Positions 6,777 through 12,600 of a stretch of 13,270 nt of DNA are shown piece after piece. This stretch comes from a bacterium. GTDB lineage: Bacteria; Patescibacteriota; Microgenomatia; JAUYPR01. Position 1 is the stretch's first letter, and the number at the start of each line of letters is the position of its first letter. The notes under the pieces were generated by a model. It was given only the letters and a program-made list of their open reading frames with translations, had not been told where the DNA came from and made no database searches. The position numbers and the translations under genes are program-made. The stretch covers positions 1-13,270 of the forward strand of contig JAUYPR010000067.1 in assembly GCA_030695785.1 (NCBI GenBank). The letters are read 5' to 3'.

Positions 6777-6805
6777 ATTATAGTGATGGTTTTTCCGCAT
6801 GTCAA
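6777..6805 (-). promoter_or_regulatory. Perfect sigma70 consensus promoter
   Basis: On the minus strand, TTGACA (6805-6800), exactly 17 bases, then TATAAT (6782-6777). All 12 consensus positions match at the optimal spacing. ATG 6765 begins 11 bases after the -10 box. It sits just after the GT2 stop codon and should be the strongest promoter in the window. Confidence 0.75.
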
Positions 6806-6818
6806 GCCAGACCGCTCG

Positions 6819-8312
6819 TCACACCTTTTCCGTCACGCGGTACTCGAGGTATTTGCCGAGCATGAGGCGGGTGTGCGCATCCATGGCGGGAAGCGCGGAG
6901 AAGAAGAAGCCGACGATGGGAAGCGTGAGCCATTGTAAATACATGAGGGGAAGCTTGTGGACGCCAATCCCAGCCGGCCGCGGGGGGCGGATGAAGGAAT
7001 CGAGAATCAACACAATGACGAAAAAGACTGACGTTGACGTAATAATCCACCACGCAAAACGGGGGAGGTTATAACCGATGATGGTTTCCGCAAATAGGGG
7101 ATTAATGAGCGGCGGAATGACGGCGCCAATCGTGAGAATAAACCAATTCACCGGCCAGAGGAAGTGGTCTTCCAAAAGCCTGGCTGTGCGCATAAAGCGC
7201 GGCAAAAGCGGCAGTTTTGAGCGCAGGAAGAATTTTTTAATGGCATATGGATCGTCGGTCACGCCCCACGCCCAGCGCTGCAGCTGCTTGTATTGGTTTT
7301 GCATGGTCGACCAATAGTTGCGCGATTCTGCCGCGTCTGCGTAGACAGGAAGAAAGATGCTTTTGACCACCACTTTTTCGCCCAGACGGAAAAATGCTTT
7401 GAGGAACATATGGTAATCTTCTGGAATCACGTCGACCGACCAGTAGCCTGTTTCGTGTGCAAGCTTGAGGCTTAATGAATAGGTTGAGTAATTGATCTGT
7501 TTATCTTCGCGCATGGCTTTGGCGATGCTCCAAGTGCTTGAAAATGTGGCCACAATGCGCACCGGCAGAGGAACCCGCCAAATATTCGCATAGTACACGA
7601 CCGGCGCTTGCCAAAAGCGGTAGAAGCGGTGTGGATCTTGAAGAAAGTGGTAGGTGAGGCTTGCGAAATACTTACGATGGATGCGGGAATCCGCGTCGCA
7701 CGACGTCACGGTGATATCGTTTATGTCCATGCCCATCCCATCCACCAGTTTTTGTTTGGCCCATTTTGCCGCCCAGGACATATTGGACGATTTTCCTTTG
7801 ACTTCGCCTTCAATATCCGGATGCACGGTGACCCAAAAGTTTGCAAAGCGGCCGCTGTATTCTTTCTGTAGCGCATCTGCTTTTCCCAATGCGTCCGCAT
7901 CGCGCGCTTCAGTTGCCAAGATCAAAGAGAGCTGTGTTTTATGGATCTGCTGATCCGCGAGTGCCTTAAATGTTCGATTGAGAATATGGAGCGGTTCTTT
8001 GAAGGTGGGGATAATAATGACGTGGTGCACCTTTTTCCAACCAGGGATATCTTCCGACGCTTTGCGCCAGTCAATGTTTTCTTGTGCGCGCAAACGGATA
8101 AACCCGTTGGTAAAATAATAGGCAAATGACATAGATCTATAGAGCCAATAAATGTCAAAAAACAGCACGAAATATGCGATGTAATGGGGCCAAATAAAGC
8201 TTGCCCAAAACGGGGCGGTTAAAAGCGACCACGAAAATGCTCCGGGCACTATTTCCAAAGGGCGGTTGATGAGGCGCGGATGAGAACGGAAAAAATGGCT
8301 GAGTTTATTCAT
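6819..8312 (-). CDS. Membrane GT2 glycosyltransferase, cellulose-synthase-like
   Basis: This is a 497-residue protein. Two hydrophobic segments at about 22-62 precede a cytosolic GT-A domain, and about four more follow at the C-terminus (about 385-485). The catalytic motifs are complete: the nucleotide-sugar strand HHVIIIPTFKEP (96-107), the DxD motif in SCDADS (D206, D208), the base in PEDYH (E298, D299) and QLQRW (343-347), the Q-x-x-R-W motif of processive GT2 enzymes. The enzyme should use a nucleotide sugar and may polymerise and export a polysaccharide or glycosylate a lipid carrier. The start at 8312 has an extended -10 box 9 bases upstream. A longer frame to 8369 would overlap that promoter. 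It faces away from the RHH-PIN module, heads the glycan block and has no c-di-GMP-binding PilZ domain. Confidence 0.85.
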   Translation of the reverse strand: MNKLSHFFRSHPRLINRPLEIVPGAFSWSLLTAPFWASFIWPHYIAYFVLFFDIYWLYRSMSFAYYFTNGFIRLRAQENIDWRKASEDIPGWKKVHHVIIIPTFKEPLHILNRTFKALADQQIHKTQLSLILATEARDADALGKADALQKEYSGRFANFWVTVHPDIEGEVKGKSSNMSWAAKWAKQKLVDGMGMDINDITVTSCDADSRIHRKYFASLTYHFLQDPHRFYRFWQAPVVYYANIWRVPLPVRIVATFSSTWSIAKAMREDKQINYSTYSLSLKLAHETGYWSVDVIPEDYHMFLKAFFRLGEKVVVKSIFLPVYADAAESRNYWSTMQNQYKQLQRWAWGVTDDPYAIKKFFLRSKLPLLPRFMRTARLLEDHFLWPVNWFILTIGAVIPPLINPLFAETIIGYNLPRFAWWIITSTSVFFVIVLILDSFIRPPRPAGIGVHKLPLMYLQWLTLPIVGFFFSALPAMDAHTRLMLGKYLEYRVTEKV

Positions 8313-8321
8313 TCCAGGAGT

Positions 8322-8330
8322 ATTATCGCA
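8322..8330 (-). promoter_or_regulatory. Extended -10 box of the GT2 gene
   Basis: On the minus strand TGC-GATAAT (8330-8322), 5 of 6 for the hexamer, 9 bases before ATG 8312. The predicted leader is about 3 bases. No clear -35 box. Confidence 0.4.
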
Positions 8331-8362
8331 TATTTGAAGAGAACTCTGCTGTTGGTTTGGTA

Positions 8363-8392
8363 TTGACAAGCATCACTCATTTGTAATACACT
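8363..8392 (+). promoter_or_regulatory. Promoter of the RHH-PIN toxin-antitoxin operon
   Basis: TTGACA (8363-8368, perfect), an 18-base spacer and TACACT (8387-8392, 4 of 6), 7 bases before ATG 8400. An alternative -10, TAATAC at 8384-8389, has a short 15-base spacer. Either way the leader is 1-4 bases. Confidence 0.5.
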
Positions 8393-8400
8393 ATATTACA
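8382..8400 (+). promoter_or_regulatory. Palindromic operator over the -10 box and start codon
   Basis: TGTAATA (8382-8388), 5 bases CACTA, TATTACA (8394-8400): perfect 7-base inverted arms ending on the A of the antitoxin ATG. Ribbon-helix-helix antitoxins usually bind such sites to repress their own operon. Confidence 0.55.
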
Positions 8401-8627
8401 TGAACGGTCAGCGACATATTTTAAATGTATCTGTCCCGCTCCTCATGGATCGGACGGTGAGACGTCTTGCACGTCAAGAACAAAAGACAACAAGTGAAGT
8501 CGTTCGCGATGCCATTCGAAACTACCTCTTTCATCGCGATTGGGCGCGTATTCGTCGTCTCGGTGAAGAAACAGCGCGTCGTCTTGGGATCGAAACCGTG
8601 GATGATGTTGAGAGAATAGCGAGCTAA
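8400..8627 (+). CDS. Ribbon-helix-helix (CopG-like) antitoxin
   Basis: This is a 75-residue protein. The N-terminal strand HILNVSVP (6-13) is followed by two helices (about 14-25 and 29-44) with the T-S-E-V-V-R-D-A-I pattern of ribbon-helix-helix DNA-binding proteins. The basic tail from 45 onwards should wrap the toxin. It should dimerise, bind the palindrome overlapping its own start, and neutralise the PIN toxin encoded next. The two genes overlap by one base (TAATG), which fits translational coupling. The start at 8400 lies directly after the -10 box and its mRNA has essentially no leader. It is divergent from the GT2 gene, 87 bases away. Confidence 0.85.
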   Translation: MNGQRHILNVSVPLLMDRTVRRLARQEQKTTSEVVRDAIRNYLFHRDWARIRRLGEETARRLGIETVDDVERIAS

Positions 8628-9049
8628 TGCGCATTGTACTTGATACCAACATCTTTATTGCAGCCGCCCTCCGGGGCGGTTTTTCAGAGGCTGTTCTTGA
8701 GATGGTAGTAGATGGGCAGGTTGTGCTGGTCTCCTCGGAGGAAATTTTGGACGAATTGCAGGAGAAACTTTCAAGAAAATTTTCCTGGGAAGAAGAGGAT
8801 ATCGACATATTCGTCAGGAGGATGCGAGAGATCAGCATCATGGTTCTTCCGAAGGGCGAGATGGATGTCATCACGCGGGATCCTGATGATAACAAGATTC
8901 TCGCGTGTGCAGTTGCAGGGGAAGCAAACCTGATTGTCACTGCCGACAAAGATCTTTTAAAGCTCAAGCGGTTTCGAAGGATCGGGATTACTCATCCGAA
9001 CAACCTCCGTTATATGTTTCCAGCATATTTCAAGCAGAAACGGAAGTAA
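8627..9049 (+). CDS. PIN-domain RNase toxin (COG1569-type)
   Basis: This is a 140-residue protein covering one PIN domain. The acidic metal-binding residues are D6 (VLDTNIF), E43 (LDEL), D88 (DPDDNK) and D107 (VTADKD). All four are present, so the enzyme should be an active Mg-dependent RNase. The DPDDNKILACAVAGEA segment is typical of the PIN family toxins of COG1569. Target RNA is unknown; characterised VapC PIN toxins often cut initiator tRNA or 23S rRNA. It starts on the last base of the antitoxin stop and has no good ribosome binding site, so it depends on coupling. A terminator-like hairpin lies within its first 60 bases. It converges with tatD with 4 bases between stops. Confidence 0.85.
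   Translation: MRIVLDTNIFIAAALRGGFSEAVLEMVVDGQVVLVSSEEILDELQEKLSRKFSWEEEDIDIFVRRMREISIMVLPKGEMDVITRDPDDNKILACAVAGEANLIVTADKDLLKLKRFRRIGITHPNNLRYMFPAYFKQKRK
8664..8684 (+). terminator. Intrinsic-terminator-like hairpin inside the toxin gene
   Basis: CCGCCC (8664-8669), loop TCCG, GGGCGG (8674-8679), then five T (8680-8684). A six-pair all-GC stem with a U-tract on the coding strand, starting 37 bases into the PIN gene. It encodes residues 13-20. It may stop part of the transcription before the toxin is complete. Confidence 0.4.
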
Positions 9050-9053
9050 TCTT

Positions 9054-9872
9054 TCAGTCTAACCCAAACACCCGTTTTGCGTTGGCGGTGGTGGTGTGGG
9101 CAACCGCTTCGACTGAGGTCCCTCGAAGGCGGGCGATGAATTCGGCCGTGTGAATAATGAAGGCGGGTTCGTTGCGCGTCCCGCGGATCGGTTGGGGAGC
9201 GAGGTAGGGGCTATCGGTTTCCAAAAGGATTCTGTCAAGTGGAATGGTTTTGGCGACGGTTTGGATTGTAGAAGAACTGTCGGACCCGCCTTCGCCAAGG
9301 CTTCGGCGAGGCGAGTAGGTGAGGTTGCCGGCAAAAGAGATGAAAAAGCCGAGGTCGAGCGCGCGCTGCGCGTCGTCTTTATTTCCACTCCAACAGTGGA
9401 ATACACCCGGTTTTCCTCCTGCCTCTATATATTGTGCGACGAGAGGAAAGAGGTCTGTCCACGCATCGCGGCAATGGATGATGATTGGCAATGATAATCG
9501 TCGGGCAAGCGAAAACTGGGCCAAAAGCAGACGTTTCTGGACCTCTTTGTCAACCATACCATTTGACTCATACGGATGATAATCAAGCCCAATTTCACCG
9601 ATAGCCACGACCTTTTCTTGTTTTGCAAGAGGTTCCAATGTGTTCACATCGTCCACTGAAACTTTATCCGCATGGTGCGGATGGATGCCGACTGAGGCAA
9701 AGAGGCCGTCATGTATTTGTGCAAAGGCGACTGCCTTTTCGCTCGAATCCAACATGGCTCCAACAACGATCAGAGCCTCACAACCTGCTTTTTTTGCGCG
9801 GTCAATAGCACTGGCAGCATCGTTCTCAAATGCCTCAAATTGCAGATGGCAATGGGTATCAATGAACGTCAT
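9054..9872 (-). CDS. tatD: TatD-family metal-dependent DNase
   Basis: This is a 272-residue TIM-barrel hydrolase. Metal and catalytic residues are THCH (H7, H9), GEIGLDYH (E93), IIHCRD (H133), VFHCW (H159) and ETDSPYLAP (D220). All are present. Members are 3'-5' exonucleases or DNases thought to act in repair or turnover; the exact substrate is unsettled. Between AGNLTY (181-186) and TIPLDR (209-214) there are about 11 more residues than in E. coli YcfH. The extra stretch contains PRRSLGEGG, encoded by an imperfect palindrome at 9287-9313, and looks like a repeat insertion into a surface loop. The ATG overlaps the metG stop as ATGA. The metG-tatD order is common across bacteria. It converges with the RHH-PIN operon. 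Confidence 0.92.
   Translation of the reverse strand: MTFIDTHCHLQFEAFENDAASAIDRAKKAGCEALIVVGAMLDSSEKAVAFAQIHDGLFASVGIHPHHADKVSVDDVNTLEPLAKQEKVVAIGEIGLDYHPYESNGMVDKEVQKRLLLAQFSLARRLSLPIIIHCRDAWTDLFPLVAQYIEAGGKPGVFHCWSGNKDDAQRALDLGFFISFAGNLTYSPRRSLGEGGSDSSSTIQTVAKTIPLDRILLETDSPYLAPQPIRGTRNEPAFIIHTAEFIARLRGTSVEAVAHTTTANAKRVFGLD
9287..9313 (+). repeat. Imperfect palindrome inserted in tatD (SLGEG type)
   Basis: The 27 bases from CGCCTTCGCC to GGCGAGGCG form an imperfect inverted repeat with CTTCGCC and GGCTTCGGCGAGG arms. On the minus strand it encodes R-R-S-L-G-E-G-G within TatD. I recognise this as a dispersed in-frame repeat type in small bacterial genomes; copy number here needs the full genome. 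Confidence 0.55.
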
Positions 9873-11302
9873 GGCTGTTCTGTAACGCGCGGAAACAACG
9901 GAGGGCCAACTTCAACAGGGCTTGACGTCAGCCGCCTTTCAATCTCTTTCGATGTTTCTGGCATGAATGGTTTGAGATGAGTATTGATACGCAAAACGCG
10001 CATGATCAAATCTTCAAGAACGACCCTTGCTTTTTTTGGATCGACTTTGGCCAGCTCCCACGGCTTGTTTTGGTCGATCAGTCTGTCTACCTCCGCAATA
10101 TTGACCCAGACATGGCTCAAAATATCATGGAAACGAAATGTATCCATTGCATTATAATATTCTTGATATAGCGTTATAACCTCACTCGTCTTTTTTCCCG
10201 CAATATCTGCATCGTGCGCAAGTTTCGAAACCCTTTGAACCACGTTCCCCCAGCCGTTGGCAAGATCGGCGTTGTATGTTTTGGTGAACGCACCCCATCC
10301 AACATTACTGTCATTTTCGTATGGAAATGATTGAGCCAAAAGGTAGCGTGTGCCGTCTGCGCCAAATTTCTCGATGAGTTTCTGCGGCGCGATGACGTTT
10401 CCTAATGACTTGGACATTTTCTGTCCGTCAATCATGTAGAAACTGTGGGCAAAGATCGTTTTTGGAACAGGGAGGTCAGCCGCGATCAGCAGCGCGGGCC
10501 AAATGACACTATGAAACCACAAAATCTCTTTCCCGACCAAATGCACATCCGCAGGCCACAACTCCTTGCCGATAATCTGCGGCGCCGAGTAATAGTTCAT
10601 CAACGCTTCCACCCACACGTAGCAGGTTTGGCCGCTATCCCATGGCAGGGGAATCCCCCACTCCACTTTCTGCCGCGAGATCGACAAATCAGAAACACCG
10701 AGTTTGAGTTTACTGAGAACCTCGTTTTTTTTCGACAATGGGAGAATGTCGTAATGATGCGGATGATGTTCGTCCGTCAGTGCATCGATCAGGGTTGGGA
10801 TAAAGCTTTTCAGTTTGAAAAAGTAGTTTTCTTCCTTTTGTTTTTCCGGTTTGCGATTCGGGTGGAACGGGCAAACTCCGTCTGTTAGATCATCTTGCGT
10901 GAGAAACTTCTCACACCCAATGCAGTAGAGTCCTCTATACCAATCTTTATACATCGCGCCCTGGTCATACAGCTTTTGCAGGAATGCTTGTGCAATGCGC
11001 ACGTGATCGGGATTTGTCGTCCGGATAAAATAGTCGACCTGAATCCCAAGCTTTGGCCAGATCTCGGAAAAAGTTTTCGTGACCTTATCAGTATAGGCTT
11101 GTGGAGAGAGTCCGTCGTTTTTTGCAGCCTCTGCCACTTTCGCGCCATGTTCATCCGTGCCCGTGAGAAGAAATACTTCTTCTCCGCGCAGCTTGTGGGA
11201 CCGGGCAATGATGTCAGCGACAACCGTGGTCAGTGTATGCCCAATGTGCGGCACGTCGTTCACGTAATAAATGGGAGTGGTGATAAAAAAAGGCTTGACC
11301 AT
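9869..11302 (-). CDS. metG: Methionyl-tRNA synthetase
   Basis: This is a 477-residue enzyme that charges tRNA-Met with methionine using ATP. The class I signatures are HIGH (19-22) and KMSKS (295-299). The zinc-binding knuckle reads C127-x2-C130 and C144-P-F-H147; histidine in the last position is like the Thermus-type enzyme and should still bind zinc. The anticodon-binding helical domain occupies about 340-465. There is no C-terminal EMAP/Trbp111-like tRNA-binding domain, which makes it short compared with the E. coli enzyme, though forms of this length are common. An extended -10 box, TGA-TACAAT, ends exactly 6 bases before the ATG, so the message should be leaderless. It is followed by tatD with a 4-base overlap. 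Confidence 0.97.
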   Translation of the reverse strand: MVKPFFITTPIYYVNDVPHIGHTLTTVVADIIARSHKLRGEEVFLLTGTDEHGAKVAEAAKNDGLSPQAYTDKVTKTFSEIWPKLGIQVDYFIRTTNPDHVRIAQAFLQKLYDQGAMYKDWYRGLYCIGCEKFLTQDDLTDGVCPFHPNRKPEKQKEENYFFKLKSFIPTLIDALTDEHHPHHYDILPLSKKNEVLSKLKLGVSDLSISRQKVEWGIPLPWDSGQTCYVWVEALMNYYSAPQIIGKELWPADVHLVGKEILWFHSVIWPALLIAADLPVPKTIFAHSFYMIDGQKMSKSLGNVIAPQKLIEKFGADGTRYLLAQSFPYENDSNVGWGAFTKTYNADLANGWGNVVQRVSKLAHDADIAGKKTSEVITLYQEYYNAMDTFRFHDILSHVWVNIAEVDRLIDQNKPWELAKVDPKKARVVLEDLIMRVLRINTHLKPFMPETSKEIERRLTSSPVEVGPPLFPRVTEQP

Positions 11303-11308
11303 AAACGT

Positions 11309-11317
11309 ATTGTATCA
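11309..11317 (-). promoter_or_regulatory. Extended -10 box of metG
   Basis: On the minus strand TGA-TACAAT (11317-11309), 6 bases before ATG 11302. +1 is predicted at the A of the start codon. No good -35 hexamer. The rest of the 210-base gap to the AbrB gene holds only a doubtful 23-codon frame and the AbrB promoter. Confidence 0.5.
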
Positions 11318-11358
11318 GAAGAAAGAGGATTTACCGCCAGGAGAAGGAGGAGTTTTGA

Positions 11359-11430
11359 ATGAGGGAATCGGATTTCTATGGAGAATACTTCACGATCTTG
11401 ATATTTGTGATACGTGTGTGGAGACAATGA
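11359..11430 (+). CDS. Possible 23-residue peptide with a strong Shine-Dalgarno site
   Basis: AAGGAGG at 11344-11350 is followed by 8 bases and ATG 11359, opening a 23-codon frame that ends at TGA 11428-11430. The peptide has a polar start and a hydrophobic end (YFTILIFVIRVW), somewhat like a small membrane or type-I-toxin peptide. I find no promoter for it. It could be a chance frame in the gap between metG and the AbrB antitoxin. Confidence 0.2.
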   Translation: MRESDFYGEYFTILIFVIRVWRQ

Positions 11431-11477
11431 TTTTGTTCTGTCTGCTCTCCTTCTGCGATCGCGCGGAGCTATTCCTC

Positions 11478-11506
11478 TTGACAAAATTCTGATTTTCTGA
11501 TATTCT
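11478..11506 (+). promoter_or_regulatory. Promoter of the AbrB-PIN operon
   Basis: TTGACA (11478-11483, perfect), exactly 17 bases, TATTCT (11501-11506, 4 of 6), then 6 bases and ATG 11513. +1 is predicted at the A of the start codon. Confidence 0.6.
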
Positions 11507-11512
11507 GAATAT
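11487..11512 (+). promoter_or_regulatory. Operator: three 8-base direct repeats plus a 13-base palindrome
   Basis: TTCTGA occurs at 11487, 11495 and 11503, an exact 8-base period spanning spacer and -10 box. ATATTC-T-GAATAT (11500-11512) is a perfect palindrome around the -10 box. These fit autoregulation by the AbrB-type antitoxin, alone or with its toxin. Confidence 0.5.
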
Positions 11513-11782
11513 ATGTCCAACATGCAAATAATTGGAGTGATCCGTGATCGAGGGCAGCTGACAATTCCCGAAGAGATCCGTGCATTCCAGAAGTGGGCAC
11601 GGCCTGCTTCCGTCGTGACGATTGCTTCGGAGTCTTCAGATAAAATCGTCATTCGTCCTCATCGGCGATCCCAGCGAGTAGATTGGGAGAGCCTTTGGCA
11701 TGCGATCGACGTTTCGCGTTCGTTTCAGGGGAAGCGAGGAAACCTTTCTGCGTTTATTGCAAAAGATAGGGAAAAGCGTTGA
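11513..11782 (+). CDS. AbrB/MazE-like swapped-hairpin antitoxin
   Basis: This is an 89-residue protein. The N-terminal half IIGVIRDRGQLTIPEEIR (6-23) is the SpoVT/AbrB DNA-binding pattern: a G-Q-L-T-I-P-x-x-I-R core that forms the swapped-hairpin dimer. The C-terminal half (about 50-89) is basic and probably binds the toxin. It should repress its own promoter, which carries repeats overlapping the -10 box, and neutralise the PIN protein encoded directly after it with no gap (TGA then ATG). Start at 11513 follows the -10 box by 6 bases. An AbrB-type antitoxin with a PIN toxin is a VapBC arrangement. Confidence 0.85.
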   Translation: MSNMQIIGVIRDRGQLTIPEEIRAFQKWARPASVVTIASESSDKIVIRPHRRSQRVDWESLWHAIDVSRSFQGKRGNLSAFIAKDREKR

Positions 11783-12205
11783 ATGGCAAAAAAGATTGTC
11801 GTCGACTCATCCGTCATCGTGAAGTGGGTTTCCAGTGATAAGGAAGAACATCTTGAACAGGCTGACAAGATTCTCCGCGATGCCGAAGCTGGGAAAATTG
11901 AGCTTTATGCAGCGGAGCTGGCAAAATATGAAGTGGGAAATGCACTGTTGAAGGGGAAAGAGTTACCATTGTCACAAGTATCCATCTCACTTGGAGTTTT
12001 CTACGCACTCCCAATTACTTTTCTTGATGAAACTGAACAGTTAGCGAGATCAAGCTATGAGATGGCGCGGGATTCCAAGATGACATATTACGATGCGGCA
12101 TTTCTTTCTGTTGCAAAGGCGTTAGGCGGACTGCTTATCACGGATAACATCAAACATCAGGGGAAAACTTCAGAGGTTCACGTTACCGCTTTACGGAACT
12201 ATTGA
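11783..12205 (+). CDS. VapC-like PIN-domain RNase toxin
   Basis: This is a 140-residue single PIN domain. The metal-binding residues are D8 (VVDSSVIVKW), E50 (KYEVGNAL), D104 (TYYDAAFLSVA) and D121 (LITDN). All are present, so it should be active. This is a classical VapC-type sequence and clearly a different PIN branch from the toxin at 8627, which has DPDDNK and TADKD instead. Its target RNA is unknown. The gene follows the antitoxin stop with no spacer and has only a weak purine-rich site (GGGAAAAG), so translation is probably coupled. It converges with the small membrane protein gene with 11 bases between stops. Confidence 0.87.
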   Translation: MAKKIVVDSSVIVKWVSSDKEEHLEQADKILRDAEAGKIELYAAELAKYEVGNALLKGKELPLSQVSISLGVFYALPITFLDETEQLARSSYEMARDSKMTYYDAAFLSVAKALGGLLITDNIKHQGKTSEVHVTALRNY

Positions 12206-12216
12206 CAATCAACGCC

Positions 12217-12585
12217 TCAAAATTTCCTCAGTAAACTTTTTCTCCTCCGGCGTTGGTGGAAGGCGAATTCAACCAGAAGCACACTGGCAACCAACAGAAA
12301 CGTATTCAGAATGGTGACCATGCGAAAAAGCTGCATCATGGCAAGGCTGACGACACCGACTGCAATCAGAATGGACCGCCGCGGGTGGTGGGTAAGGAGA
12401 TAGACGGTAACGAGGATGGCGGCAAAAAGTGGCACAAAGAAAACGGTGTGCTCGATGCCAAGAACCTCAATCGACGACGGCGCCGGCCAGAATATCAGCA
12501 CCACTCCCCACGCAATCCACAACGCAAGAAGAAAGAAGAGTTGGCCTTTGGATACATGCAAACGACGGAAGATCTTTTCCCACAT
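12217..12585 (-). CDS. Small membrane protein of unknown function, four segments
   Basis: This is a 122-residue protein with four hydrophobic segments (about 15-33, 46-63, 69-86 and 90-108) and a strongly basic tail (HQRRRRKSLLRK), which by the positive-inside rule lies in the cytoplasm. I do not recognise a family. A short HHPRR loop between segments two and three is also basic. It lies 15 bases after the SbcC-type gene on the same strand. A -10 box overlaps the SbcC stop codon 17 bases before the ATG, so it may be transcribed alone or by read-through. No Shine-Dalgarno site is visible. Confidence 0.7.
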   Translation of the reverse strand: MWEKIFRRLHVSKGQLFFLLALWIAWGVVLIFWPAPSSIEVLGIEHTVFFVPLFAAILVTVYLLTHHPRRSILIAVGVVSLAMMQLFRMVTILNTFLLVASVLLVEFAFHQRRRRKSLLRKF

Positions 12586-12600
12586 ATGCGCTTTACGTTG

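Noticed and set aside
9107..9128. CTTCGA/TCGAAG inverted repeat in tatD, resembling the PELVEG repeat
   Set aside because: It encodes LRGTSVEAVAH, which aligns with the normal TatD sequence without extra residues, so it is not an insert.
11455..11462. GCGATCGC, the HIP1 octamer of cyanobacteria
   Set aside because: It occurs only once in the window. HIP1 genomes carry it very often, so this is a chance palindrome.
11271..11492. 73-codon plus-strand frame overlapping the metG start
   Set aside because: It starts within metG, has no ribosome binding site, and its composition is not protein-like.
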